64,000 bases of DNA, from positions 558,001-622,000 of the forward strand of contig NZ_SKCJ01000001.1 of the NCBI RefSeq assembly GCF_005434975.1, read 5' to 3'. Of the stretch, positions 57,101-64,000 are shown in pieces. Source of the DNA: Parerythrobacter lutipelagi (GTDB lineage: Bacteria; Pseudomonadota; Alphaproteobacteria; Sphingomonadales; Sphingomonadaceae). A program made the translations under genes and the position numbers. A model generated the notes under the pieces. It had not been told where the DNA came from. It searched no databases and saw nothing but the letters and a program-made list of their open reading frames with translations. Positions within the stretch are counted from its first letter, which is position 1. Each line of letters starts with the position of its first letter.

Positions 57101-57684
57101 GGTGACAGCGGGCACTTCAGGTCGCCCTGCGCCCAACTGATATGCGGGACGACAATCTTGTGCGAATTGCGCCCGGGCGAAACCAGGCACACCGGGTTGG
57201 TCATCGCAATCGGCTTTTCGTGCATACCGGAGGCATCATCCGCTGTCCGCAGCATGATCAGCGCCGGCTCCTTCCACAGGCTACCATGCCCCTGGATCGC
57301 GATCTCGGGCGTAAGAGTGGTCAGAACTTCAGCCAGGTTCGAGCCATTGGCCAGATCAACCGGAAGCGGGCGCAGAGTGAAATCCTGCTTGTGCCGGAGC
57401 CGCAACGCCATCAGCGCCAACAGCCCGCGCCAGCGCGACAGCGACCGGTCGTGCAGGCTGTGCTCTTCATCGAGCAAAGCCGCGCCGAAGGCGGAGGCTT
57501 GCGCCCACGGATCCGGGATCGCCTGAATCGGCTCCTTGCGCAGATCGGCATTGCCGGTTTTCTCGACCGGCAAGCCAATCGAAATGCTCCCCAGATTGAC
57601 ATTGGTCGAGAGCCAGCAACCAGCCTGGTTGAGCTGCGGGACATTGTTGTTCGCGCGAAGGCGGGGGAGGTTCGTGACAGTCAT
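54175..57684 (-). CDS. Large protein with actin/Hsp70 (ASKHA) ATPase core
   Basis: A 1169-residue cytoplasmic protein. The first 590 residues are of unknown fold. An ASKHA-type ATPase follows: phosphate-1 motif VAIDFGSTNTVGAF (D600) and phosphate-2 motif LDIGGGTTDMTIW (D819), then an adenosine-like GRGGGLF. It may be a distant relative of the SrfB virulence-associated family, but I cannot confirm this. There are no membrane helices. It starts 14 bp after the tubulin-like gene, so it is part of the same operon. Confidence 0.8.
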   Translation of the reverse strand: MTVTNLPRLRANNNVPQLNQAGCWLSTNVNLGSISIGLPVEKTGNADLRKEPIQAIPDPWAQASAFGAALLDEEHSLHDRSLSRWRGLLALMALRLRHKQDFTLRPLPVDLANGSNLAEVLTTLTPEIAIQGHGSLWKEPALIMLRTADDASGMHEKPIAMTNPVCLVSPGRNSHKIVVPHISWAQGDLKCPLSPGVEKLSVAELSILKRYIEELWSGIRSHGGTIAAGIADLLRTYAGDVTKALGRAPEDTSAPENNQSKLPKLFRALWNDVQLGEPSGDDTVSETKVRLKPLPGSGAGKVKGFILADEAVAEALGLDPAHVHVWKRRSLAEVLKSKQKLSEVRGEAQAEGYLLLTKDDLLTKRAVRLKKKPKIDAHPNGLKDMVLPLKPLAMMLAGELKENVAGQVTGNRASFSLKLKIDDGSPDGKVAQIKREYAIDPVDDDGQLVDSEDWDIYNAQLWPNFRSDAWHTYLARFYYKNATKEKMARPIQAISVDLMHNLIASANDTANADIALRGANDGNRLHDRLNLSGPPLFKSKERSVKNGNFWEDMQCSSKPFDAILYADQFGSERPRAVVGMVLVDLESKEPPVSTTRVAIDFGSTNTVGAFGDSEASAVEFQNRMVFPVTPMDQIQKENQIHATRDYYHGFLPPEQRNTPIPSVAIPKLPYDHEEALWSFRNVIYFHSAQPPAEGEEELELAAFREATKDAQFDLKWSTNEKELDAASDFLTQFMVMTAAELLAKGEDPAKSEWRFSIPEAMSHNKRSTFEADIIAALRSLGKDLDEEGMGELKSEGLAAASYMLKAEKFVTDGLNIILDIGGGTTDMTIWDGTSPVWKGSVKLAGGDFFTELLVNNPQILTAIGLESWAKSIGTADGTGASKKRKQLAEMLFSARRGEGGGPDLHSNMSTHWRRLTSDTGNPLRYAALVYIAGLAWYIGRLVKQFIERDDAIDVDNARHAAFAVCGRGGGLFKRMHGEGGRADKVTEVTRALSVFTAACEFEDDTSVRFSASADPKLEVVRGVLGEDNSINIDAQSMDGLGSIMPLGLRLETKDAEFDRNAPLTAELFDEKIKTVDLDEFKAFLKALEDSLGLSINIDTGQKEGAEGEIISAVKKRIDEIGNDRKAAKGKKKDSVGIEPPFLIALRRLVEIMAMPVAQRDGLLEVHGEE

Positions 57685-57698
57685 GGTTTCGGTCTCCC

Positions 57699-59288
57699 TC
57701 AGCTGATCTTGCAGTTTTCGTAAACGCTTACGACTGCCTTGCCGATGCCGCTGTGCTTGGGCTGCGGGCTGGCGTTCACCAAATTGTCGAGAATGATCGC
57801 GGCAGGCGGCCCGGCAACAGTGTCACGCGCGTTGTGGATCAGCGCATCGAACCCATATGCCCAGGTGTCCTCGTCGATCGAATTGGCAAGCAGGACTGGT
57901 TTGGTCGGTTCATCGTTGGACCGGTAGAAGGGCCCGAAGCGCCACAGATACTGGCTGGTCGAAGATCGCTTCGCCATCTCCTCGATCGAGGTCGCCCAGA
58001 ATTGCACGCTGCGGATCAGATCCTGCAACGCCTCCATCTGGTCAGCAGCCTGATCGGCATGCGATTTGCCGGCGAGTTTCTGCGCCCAATTGTATTTCTG
58101 CATGAAGCCGCCAAGCGGTTGACGCAGTTCAGGGGCGAAAATGTAACGCCAGTAGATGCAGAAGCGGAGCAATTGACCGAGCCGCGCCTGGTATTCGCGC
58201 TGGTCGGCCGCCTCAATAGGCAAGTCGCCCCAGTCAATCGCCTGGTCATCGCGCGAGCTTAAATGCACGCGGGTTTCCTCGACTTCGGTCAATTGGTTGA
58301 ACTTGCGGAAAAAATCGATCGCAGCGGTAGCGGAAACCAGCTCAGCCGGTAGCGCCGGGTTCGACTGCTCGTTTGCGCCGGGTTCGTGATAGCCGAGCGG
58401 GAAAGGATCGTTCCAGCCCAGCGTATAGAACATGTCGAAGGTTCGCGCGTTGTCGCCCTCGTCGCTATCCTCCAGATCGAGCAGCTTGTGATAATACTCG
58501 AGCGCGAGTTTGGTCTTGGGAAGCAGCTCGTCCGGACGGACCACAACGTCTTCCTCGTCCTCCGGGCTGTCGAACATGAAGTAAGGCAGCATCAACAACC
58601 CGCCGATGCGCACACTGCTGGCGTTGGCCAGCTTGGCCGAACCGTTGTCGTCCGGCACCCGCATATTGTGCAACCGCCGCGCGAGCGTCGGGAAACCTGC
58701 CGCCCCTGTACCGCCAAAGGCCGAGCCGACGAGGAAGATGTTGATCGATTCCCCTTGCGACTTCTGGCAAATGTCCTCGATTGCTTCGAAAAACTTGTTC
58801 TTGGTGCCATTCAGCGAAGCCAGAAACGCCGCCGAACCAACATGCGCGCGGCCGCGATACCCTTCGTTGAGCTTCATCTTCTGCTCGCTCTCGTCATTGA
58901 GAAAGAGCATGTCGAACAGGTGTTCCTGTGGCGCATCGAGCCCGCGGCCCAGCATCTGGTGCAGCGTATCGCCTTCCGTGTTCGGGCGATAGACGACATC
59001 AATCTCGTCGTCGTCGGCGAACAGCGGCCGGATATTGGTGTTGAAAATGCTTTGTGGGCCTGCCTCGCCCCATTCGATGCCATGATCGGTGTTGGACCAC
59101 AGCCGTTGCACCTTGCGCAAATTGGCCAGCATATTGACTGTGCGGGCAACATTGCCGTTGGCAAGGTCCTGATCGACGATGCCGACATAGGTATCGCCTT
59201 CGACCATACCGCTCATCATCAGGACAAGCGCGGCCTCGACTGTCTTCGCGCCGGTTCCGCCGACGCCTACAATGATGTTCTTCGCCAT
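57699..59288 (-). CDS. Tubulin/FtsZ-like GTPase (Tubulin_2 type)
   Basis: A 529-residue protein. An N-terminal Rossmann start IIVGVGGTGAKTVEAAL is followed by a tubulin-signature-like GSAFGGTGAAGFPTLARR at about 187-204. This corresponds to the GGGTGSG loop of FtsZ and tubulin. It is longer than FtsZ and clearly not the division FtsZ. The catalytic T7 loop is not obvious by eye. The ATG at 59288 starts MAKNIIVG, one base after the stop of the upstream membrane gene. Confidence 0.85.
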   Translation of the reverse strand: MAKNIIVGVGGTGAKTVEAALVLMMSGMVEGDTYVGIVDQDLANGNVARTVNMLANLRKVQRLWSNTDHGIEWGEAGPQSIFNTNIRPLFADDDEIDVVYRPNTEGDTLHQMLGRGLDAPQEHLFDMLFLNDESEQKMKLNEGYRGRAHVGSAAFLASLNGTKNKFFEAIEDICQKSQGESINIFLVGSAFGGTGAAGFPTLARRLHNMRVPDDNGSAKLANASSVRIGGLLMLPYFMFDSPEDEEDVVVRPDELLPKTKLALEYYHKLLDLEDSDEGDNARTFDMFYTLGWNDPFPLGYHEPGANEQSNPALPAELVSATAAIDFFRKFNQLTEVEETRVHLSSRDDQAIDWGDLPIEAADQREYQARLGQLLRFCIYWRYIFAPELRQPLGGFMQKYNWAQKLAGKSHADQAADQMEALQDLIRSVQFWATSIEEMAKRSSTSQYLWRFGPFYRSNDEPTKPVLLANSIDEDTWAYGFDALIHNARDTVAGPPAAIILDNLVNASPQPKHSGIGKAVVSVYENCKIS

Positions 59289-59289
59289 G

Positions 59290-59820
59290 TCAGCCTCCCT
59301 GCCGCAGCACGAAGCCAAGCGGTACGGACTTGACCATGGTCGCCTTCACGAACAGCGCGGTGCACAGCCAGAAGCCCAGGATCGTCAATCCGACGAGGGT
59401 CGCGATGGTTATTGCGTAGCTGCCCGGATCGATCGGATCGGCAATGGCCGGGATTGAAATGGTGCGCCACCAGGCGAAACCCATGGCTACCAGAATGACG
59501 ACGAAAAGGAGCGTCCAGAGCCAGAGCCTGGAGCTCTTGTCCTTGGGGGTCTGCGGCATTGTCCGATGCGCACTGAACAGAAACAGGATGGCCGCGATGC
59601 AGCTGACCAGCAGTGTCTGCCACGCCCATCCGAACAGGTCCGACCGTGCGCTTTCCAGCGCATCGAGCACGATACGGCTCGCATCATCCGAATTCTGCGT
59701 GTTGATCAGGAGCGACTCGCTCGCATCGGAAAACGAGTCAGTGAACATGTAGAGCAAACCGAACAGCGCAAGCGCGAGGACGAGATGGACCCCGATCGTC
59801 CCGAGGATACCCTTAACCAT
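59290..59820 (-). CDS. Four-helix membrane protein of the tubulin-like operon
   Basis: A 176-residue protein with four predicted membrane helices (GVHLVLALALFGLLYMFT, WQTLLVSCIAAILFLF, LWLWTLLFVVILVAMGFAWW, IATLVGLTILGFWLCTALFV). No family is recognised. It is one base apart from the tubulin-like gene and 69 bp from the lipoprotein gene. It could anchor the cytoplasmic NTPases to the inner membrane (inference from position only). Confidence 0.75.
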   Translation of the reverse strand: MVKGILGTIGVHLVLALALFGLLYMFTDSFSDASESLLINTQNSDDASRIVLDALESARSDLFGWAWQTLLVSCIAAILFLFSAHRTMPQTPKDKSSRLWLWTLLFVVILVAMGFAWWRTISIPAIADPIDPGSYAITIATLVGLTILGFWLCTALFVKATMVKSVPLGFVLRQGG

Positions 59821-59889
59821 GGCTGCTCATTCTCCTTATCACATGTCTGTCTTGGTCGCCCGCAACGGGCAAACCGGTTTTGTCTGATT

Positions 59890-61380
59890 TCAACCTTCTG
59901 AATTGACCAGCACGGTGAAGCCGATCACGCCGCCACCGTTCCGCTCTGTCGCAGTGCGCAGCGCATTCTCCATGATCCGCATCATTTCAGTCAGGTTGAG
60001 AGTGGGAAACAATTCCTGGCGATCGGCCTGCACGCTGCCCGCCTGATCCGATGTGAAAGACCATTCTTCCGCCCAGGCATTGGCCGGGTTTGGCGTATCG
60101 ACCGAAACCCGCGAAAGTTCGCCTGAGATCATATAGACGCCCGATCGTTTCAACTGGCCCGCCAGACTCTTGCTGTCGAAGCCATATTCGAATTTGCCCG
60201 GTGCGCCCTCCTCGCCTCGTTCAAACGGCGTGTCGTTGACCAGAGTCGAAATCTTGGACCACTTGCCGCATTTGTCCCCGTCACGCCGCCAGAGGTCGAC
60301 CGATGCACTGTATTCGCCTTGCCATACGGTGTTTTCGAGAAAATCATCATCGACCGGCGCAGTCCAGCTTGCTGACCGGACCGGCAACTTGGCATCCCGG
60401 CGGATCGCCGAACTGTCGAACTGGAACTGCTGAATCTTGATGCCGGGATGGGTTTCGAACGGCACCTGACGGAAGGCGGGATCGGCGCCCGGTGCAACGG
60501 GTTCACGCTTGCGCGCTTTGAGCGGCCCTGGATCGACTGTGAAGATCGACCGCTTGATGGCACCGGAAGCGAGCCCTTCACGGATGGTTCGTGCACCGCT
60601 TCGTTCGAGCTGGAGATCGAACTCCAGCACATCGTTTTTCGTCCCAATGGCGAGCAGGAACAAGGGGTGTGTGCCCTTGTGGCTTACGCTGGTTTCAGCG
60701 GTTCCGCCTGCGGGAATGTCATAGATTGTCCCGTCGAACGGGGCCTCGATACCGTAGATAGCGACTGCGCGGCCGCTCTGGAGGATCCGGGTCAGCGGTT
60801 CCTGCAGCGCAGTGGGCCCGCCCATACTGTCCATGCTGTTGTCGTACCACAGGTCGGAAATCACGATTGCCAGTTCTTCGGGTTTCTCCGCGACCATGGC
60901 GAGCACCTTGTCCAGATGCGATTCCTTGCTTTCGCAACTGGCAGAACCGCCTGCACAGCGGTACGTGGCCGGGTCCTGAAAGGTCGCTGCCGCATCGGTC
61001 ATCGGTTCGGAGATATTCACGCCGAAACCCCGGTATTGTACTTTGGTCGCACCGGCCGTGCGGGCGACCACTGGCAGATTGCCGGCAAGTATCTGGAAGG
61101 GCCGGTTGTCGTTATCCGCCCCGCGCAAATAGCCGAGCATGCTGGCCGATCGGTCAACGTAAATGGTGCTGGTTTCCGCCTTGATCGGCTCGCTCATTGC
61201 CGGATTGCGGTCGCCTTCATTCTCGCTCGCCTGCCAGATCCAGCGCTGCGTTTCGTCGGGAAAACAGGAAATGCCGAGTTTGCCGGATCCGCCATCACCG
61301 CAAGATGCAACCAGCGTTGCAAGCGCTGCGGTGGTCAAAAGTCTTTTCTTGTTGCGTGTAAAACGCCCGACGTAAAACAT
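59890..61380 (-). CDS. Lipoprotein with vWA-like metal site
   Basis: A 496-residue predicted lipoprotein: lipobox LVASC at Cys27, followed by Gly, so outer-membrane sorting is likely. A von Willebrand A-like fold follows, with the metal motif DxSxS at D76-R-S78-A-S80 and a later ISDLWYD. The C-terminal half is unrecognised. The first gene of a five-gene operon, with a GGGGGGA ribosome site before the ATG at 61380. Confidence 0.8.
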   Translation of the reverse strand: MFYVGRFTRNKKRLLTTAALATLVASCGDGGSGKLGISCFPDETQRWIWQASENEGDRNPAMSEPIKAETSTIYVDRSASMLGYLRGADNDNRPFQILAGNLPVVARTAGATKVQYRGFGVNISEPMTDAAATFQDPATYRCAGGSASCESKESHLDKVLAMVAEKPEELAIVISDLWYDNSMDSMGGPTALQEPLTRILQSGRAVAIYGIEAPFDGTIYDIPAGGTAETSVSHKGTHPLFLLAIGTKNDVLEFDLQLERSGARTIREGLASGAIKRSIFTVDPGPLKARKREPVAPGADPAFRQVPFETHPGIKIQQFQFDSSAIRRDAKLPVRSASWTAPVDDDFLENTVWQGEYSASVDLWRRDGDKCGKWSKISTLVNDTPFERGEEGAPGKFEYGFDSKSLAGQLKRSGVYMISGELSRVSVDTPNPANAWAEEWSFTSDQAGSVQADRQELFPTLNLTEMMRIMENALRTATERNGGGVIGFTVLVNSEG

Positions 61381-61583
61381 CGTCCCCCCAAAACCGACGA
61401 ATCCCTATTTACCGGTTATCTTTCCCATGAATCTAACTTTTGTCTACCGAATTCCGGAAGTTGTTTCGCTTTCGGCCAGCAATAGAGCACCGCCATGCCG
61501 GTCAGTTGCAATTGGCGAGCCACTTCATCCTCTCAGTCGTGCGGACAAACGTGTTTGCCGCAGCTTAAGATCCTGGCCTTGCG

Positions 61584-61844
61584 TTAGTCCGGGGTTTCGG
61601 AGGCGAGCAGATCCATCAGGTTGCGCGCCGCATCACGGTCAGTCGGACTTTCAAACGCGACATCAAGGTGCGGGGCCGCGTCCAGCATGTACAGCAAGCT
61701 CCACAGAGCGAAGCGGCGACCGCGGTCGCTTTCCATCCCGAGATCCACCGTCATGCGGTCGATCCCGGCAGGCAGTGCCACCGGATCGACCTCGGCCAGA
61801 TCGCGCGTTCCGAAATAGCGCTGCAACAGATCCTGCATTTCCAT
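61584..61844 (-). CDS. Small conserved-looking hypothetical protein
   Basis: An 86-residue soluble protein (MEMQDLLQRYFGTRDLAEVDP...), leucine-rich and acidic with no signal or known domain. A TTTCC/GAAA-type context before the ATG gives only a weak ribosome site. Its composition and codon use look like its neighbours, so it is probably real. It lies 203 bp from the vWA lipoprotein gene in the same direction. The gap between them shows no gene; it should contain the promoter of the tubulin-like operon. Function unknown. Confidence 0.65.
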   Translation of the reverse strand: MEMQDLLQRYFGTRDLAEVDPVALPAGIDRMTVDLGMESDRGRRFALWSLLYMLDAAPHLDVAFESPTDRDAARNLMDLLASETPD

Positions 61845-61934
61845 CTGCCCGCGCTAGCCGATCCGGCGCTTCGTGCAAGCCGGATAGCGGGATTTCGGTT
61901 GGGCAGAAACCAATTGGCTGTTAGAGGGCCGCCC

Positions 61935-63806
61935 ATGCTTACCATCGACGGTGTCACAGTACGGCTTGGCGGCCGGGCCATTCTTGAACGCGCCAGTGCA
62001 ACGGTGCCGGTTGGCGCGCGCGTCGGCCTGATCGGGCGCAATGGTGCGGGCAAGTCCACGCTCATGAAGGCCCTGATTGGCGAAATCGAGCCCGATGCAG
62101 GCGAGATCACCAAGCCGTCGCGCGCGCGCATCGGTTACATCGCGCAGGAAGCCCCGAGCGGAGCCATGACACCGGAAGAGGTTGTCCTCGCCTCTGCGAC
62201 GGAGCGTGCGCAATTGCTGGCAGAGCTGGAGACCTGCACGGATATGGACCGGATGGGCGATGTGCATGATCGCCTGCTGGCTATCGACGCCTACAGCGCA
62301 CCGTCGCGCGCAGCCAAGATCCTGAAAGGTCTCGGCTTCGATGAAGAAATGCAGCGCACTCCGGTGGATCATTTTTCGGGTGGCTGGAAAATGCGGATTG
62401 CCCTCGGTGCCTTGCTGTTTTCCGAGCCCGACATCCTGCTGCTGGATGAACCCTCGAACCATCTCGATCTCGAAGCGACGCTATGGCTCGAGAATTTTCT
62501 CAAGTCCTATCCCGCGACTCTGGTCGTGATCAGCCATGAGCGCGATTTGCTCAACAAGGTGGTCGATCACATCCTCCACCTGCAGGGCGGCCAATTGGCG
62601 CTGTACCCTGGCGGATACGATGCATTCGAGAAACAGCGGGCCGAACGCGCATCGCAGCTGGCAGCGGCCAAGGCGTCGCAGGATGCGCAGCGCGCTCGGC
62701 TGCAGGACTATGTCGCCCGCAACAGTGCGCGCGCCTCCACCGCCAAGCAGGCGCAATCGCGGGCCAAGATGCTGGCGCGGATGCAGCCAATTGCCGCGAT
62801 GATGGAGGACCCGACACTAAGCTTCGACTTCCCCGATCCCGCAGAACTGCGTTCACCGATGATAACGCTCGATCAGGCGGCCGTCGGCTACGGCACAGCA
62901 CCGCCGATCCTGCGCCGGCTAAGCATCAGGATCGATGCGGACGATCGCATTGCATTGCTCGGCCGCAACGGGAACGGAAAGACGACACTGGCACGGCTGC
63001 TTGCCTCTCAGCTCGATCCTGCGGAAGGCGAAATGAATGCACCCGGTCGGCTGAAAGTCGGCTATTTCACCCAATATCAGGTCGAAGAACTGGCCGCCGA
63101 AGAGACGCCGTTGGATCTCATGAACCGGGCAATGGAAGGCATGGCGCAGGCAGCAATCCGGGCGCAACTTGGCCGCTTCGGGTTCTCCGGCTCGCGTGCG
63201 CAGACCCGGGTGGACAAGCTGTCAGGCGGAGAACGTGCGAGGCTGGCGCTGGCGCTGATCACACGCGATGCGCCCCACTTGCTGATTTTGGACGAACCGA
63301 CGAACCATCTTGACGTTGATGCGCGTGAAGCGCTGATCCAGGCACTCAACGACTATTCCGGCGCCGTCATCCTGATCAGTCATGACCGGCACATGGTCGA
63401 ATTGACTGCCGATCGACTGATCCTTGTGGATGACGGAACGGCCCGCGAATACTCCGGCAGCATGGAAGATTATATCGATTTCGTTCTGGGCCGGAAGCAG
63501 CCCAAGCGAGACCGCGATGGTTTGTCCAGGAAGCAGCGCGGCGCGAACGGCAAGGATGCGTCAGCGAAGACGCGCGAAGCCAAATCGGAATTGACCATGG
63601 TCGAACAGGAAATTGCGCGCCTCACCCTCGAAGTCGAGGAGTTTGATCGACTGATCATGGAGTATAGCGGAAGCCAACAGGATAAATCAGGCGCGAATAT
63701 GGAGGATCTTCTTACGGCGCGGGCCAAAGTGGGCGACACTTTGGCGACCGCCGAGGAAAAGTGGTTGGCGCTTGGCACCAAGCTCGAGGCGATCACGCAA
63801 GGCTAG
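61935..63806 (+). CDS. ABC-F family ATPase
   Basis: A 623-residue soluble protein with two ABC domains. Walker A is GRNGAGKST and GRNGNGKTT; the signatures are HFSGGWKMRIALG and KLSGGERARLALA; Walker B is LLLDEPSNHLD and LILDEPTNHLD. There is no membrane domain, and a charged coiled coil closes the protein. It is of the Uup/YheS type, which acts on the ribosome or in translation stress. The ATG at 61935 begins MLTIDGVTVRLGG; the open frame upstream is antisense to the small gene. Confidence 0.93.
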   Translation: MLTIDGVTVRLGGRAILERASATVPVGARVGLIGRNGAGKSTLMKALIGEIEPDAGEITKPSRARIGYIAQEAPSGAMTPEEVVLASATERAQLLAELETCTDMDRMGDVHDRLLAIDAYSAPSRAAKILKGLGFDEEMQRTPVDHFSGGWKMRIALGALLFSEPDILLLDEPSNHLDLEATLWLENFLKSYPATLVVISHERDLLNKVVDHILHLQGGQLALYPGGYDAFEKQRAERASQLAAAKASQDAQRARLQDYVARNSARASTAKQAQSRAKMLARMQPIAAMMEDPTLSFDFPDPAELRSPMITLDQAAVGYGTAPPILRRLSIRIDADDRIALLGRNGNGKTTLARLLASQLDPAEGEMNAPGRLKVGYFTQYQVEELAAEETPLDLMNRAMEGMAQAAIRAQLGRFGFSGSRAQTRVDKLSGGERARLALALITRDAPHLLILDEPTNHLDVDAREALIQALNDYSGAVILISHDRHMVELTADRLILVDDGTAREYSGSMEDYIDFVLGRKQPKRDRDGLSRKQRGANGKDASAKTREAKSELTMVEQEIARLTLEVEEFDRLIMEYSGSQQDKSGANMEDLLTARAKVGDTLATAEEKWLALGTKLEAITQG

Positions 63807-63811
63807 TGCCT

Positions 63812-63839
63812 TCCCGGCAAGCTGAGCACAATGCCGGGA
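63812..63839 (+). terminator. Possible terminator of the ABC-F gene
   Basis: TCCCGGCA at 63812-63819 and TGCCGGGA at 63832-63839 form an 8 bp stem with a 12-base loop, six bases after the stop. The downstream tract (CCGTCTTTC) is only partly T-rich. Confidence 0.45.
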
Positions 63840-63958
63840 CCGTCTTTCAACGCCACCTTCTACTGCGAAGCGAACGCGCCTTCGGACCCATGCGCTCCCG
63901 CCAGGTGCCGGGCGCCATTCGAGCGGCTGCATCCCTGCTGGCTCGCAATTTGAAACGC

Positions 63959-63983
63959 AAAAAACCCCACTGACACCAGTGAG
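63959..63983 (-). terminator. Factor-independent terminator, minus strand
   Basis: On the minus strand, CTCACTG-GTGT-CAGTGGG forms a 7 bp stem (one G-U pair) followed by G and six Ts (63964-63959). It ends a gene to the right of the window that reads leftwards. The stretch 63840-63958 shows no gene. Confidence 0.75.
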
Positions 63984-64000
63984 ACGATTTTAGAACGGGT

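Noticed and set aside
61427-61924. Plus-strand frame of 165 codons between the vWA lipoprotein gene and the ABC-F gene
   Set aside because: Its translation is Arg/Pro/Ser-rich with no domain and is antisense to the small gene at 61584-61844.

Overview
The window looks like a chromosomal segment of a high-GC alphaproteobacterium. The gene set points to Sphingomonadales and probably to an Erythrobacteraceae relative. The reasons are a zwf-edd-glk-eda Entner-Doudoroff operon, an RcdA (DUF1465) homologue, EI-Ntr (PtsP), paired DUF465 genes, Fur boxes of the 7-1-7 alphaproteobacterial type and a TTAACCAT CtrA-like half site. The assignment is inferred from gene content, not from a search. I see no tRNA or rRNA gene, no CRISPR array, no phage module, and no insertion sequence or transposase. 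Coding density is very high: no gap exceeds about 230 bp.

Layout. 1-6.6 kb: 3' part of serS, an AIM24-family gene, surE with an NlpD-like LysM/M23 gene, a K+ channel with an RCK domain, DUF1761 and rimO, followed by an unusual inverted-repeat element. 6.8-15.8 kb: yjbQ, a transglutaminase-like gene, then the tightly overlapping zwf-edd-glk-eda-ppc operon. The ppc is strongly divergent at its catalytic motifs. 15.8-25 kb: envelope and regulatory genes (L,D-transpeptidase, tilS, ybgF/cpoB, a RodZ-like gene, ptsP, two DUF465 genes, rcdA) and glpK. 24.7-36.7 kb: metabolic and membrane genes (MBL hydrolase, DUF4230, nadA, DUF2254, DMT exporter, old yellow enzyme, CitE-like lyase, lipB with a coupled lipoprotein, a PmtA-like methyltransferase, MFS). 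36.7-41.4 kb: ArsC-like gene, a Fur-controlled TonB-dependent siderophore receptor, an orphan [2Fe-2S] subunit of the xanthine dehydrogenase type, and a MATE pump.

41.4-49.6 kb holds a complete chemosensory operon: cheA-cheW-cheY-cheB-cheR, a GGDEF/EAL protein, and a methyl-accepting protein with no periplasmic sensor. There are no flagellar genes beside it.

The most unusual part is 49.7-61.4 kb. A compact minus-strand operon of five genes encodes a vWA-like lipoprotein with a DxSxS motif, a four-helix membrane protein, a tubulin/FtsZ-like protein (Tubulin_2 type), a 1169-residue protein with an actin/Hsp70 (ASKHA) ATPase core, and a membrane-anchored coiled-coil protein. It converges on two plus-strand genes whose products share a new N-terminal domain of about 65 residues, a charged linker, one membrane helix and SH3-like segments. 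Their C-termini differ: LprI-like plus TonB in one, an unrecognised domain in the other. I read this as a candidate envelope-spanning system that combines a tubulin-like and an actin-like NTPase. The last 2.6 kb hold a small unknown gene, an ABC-F ATPase, and a terminator belonging to a minus-strand gene beyond the window.
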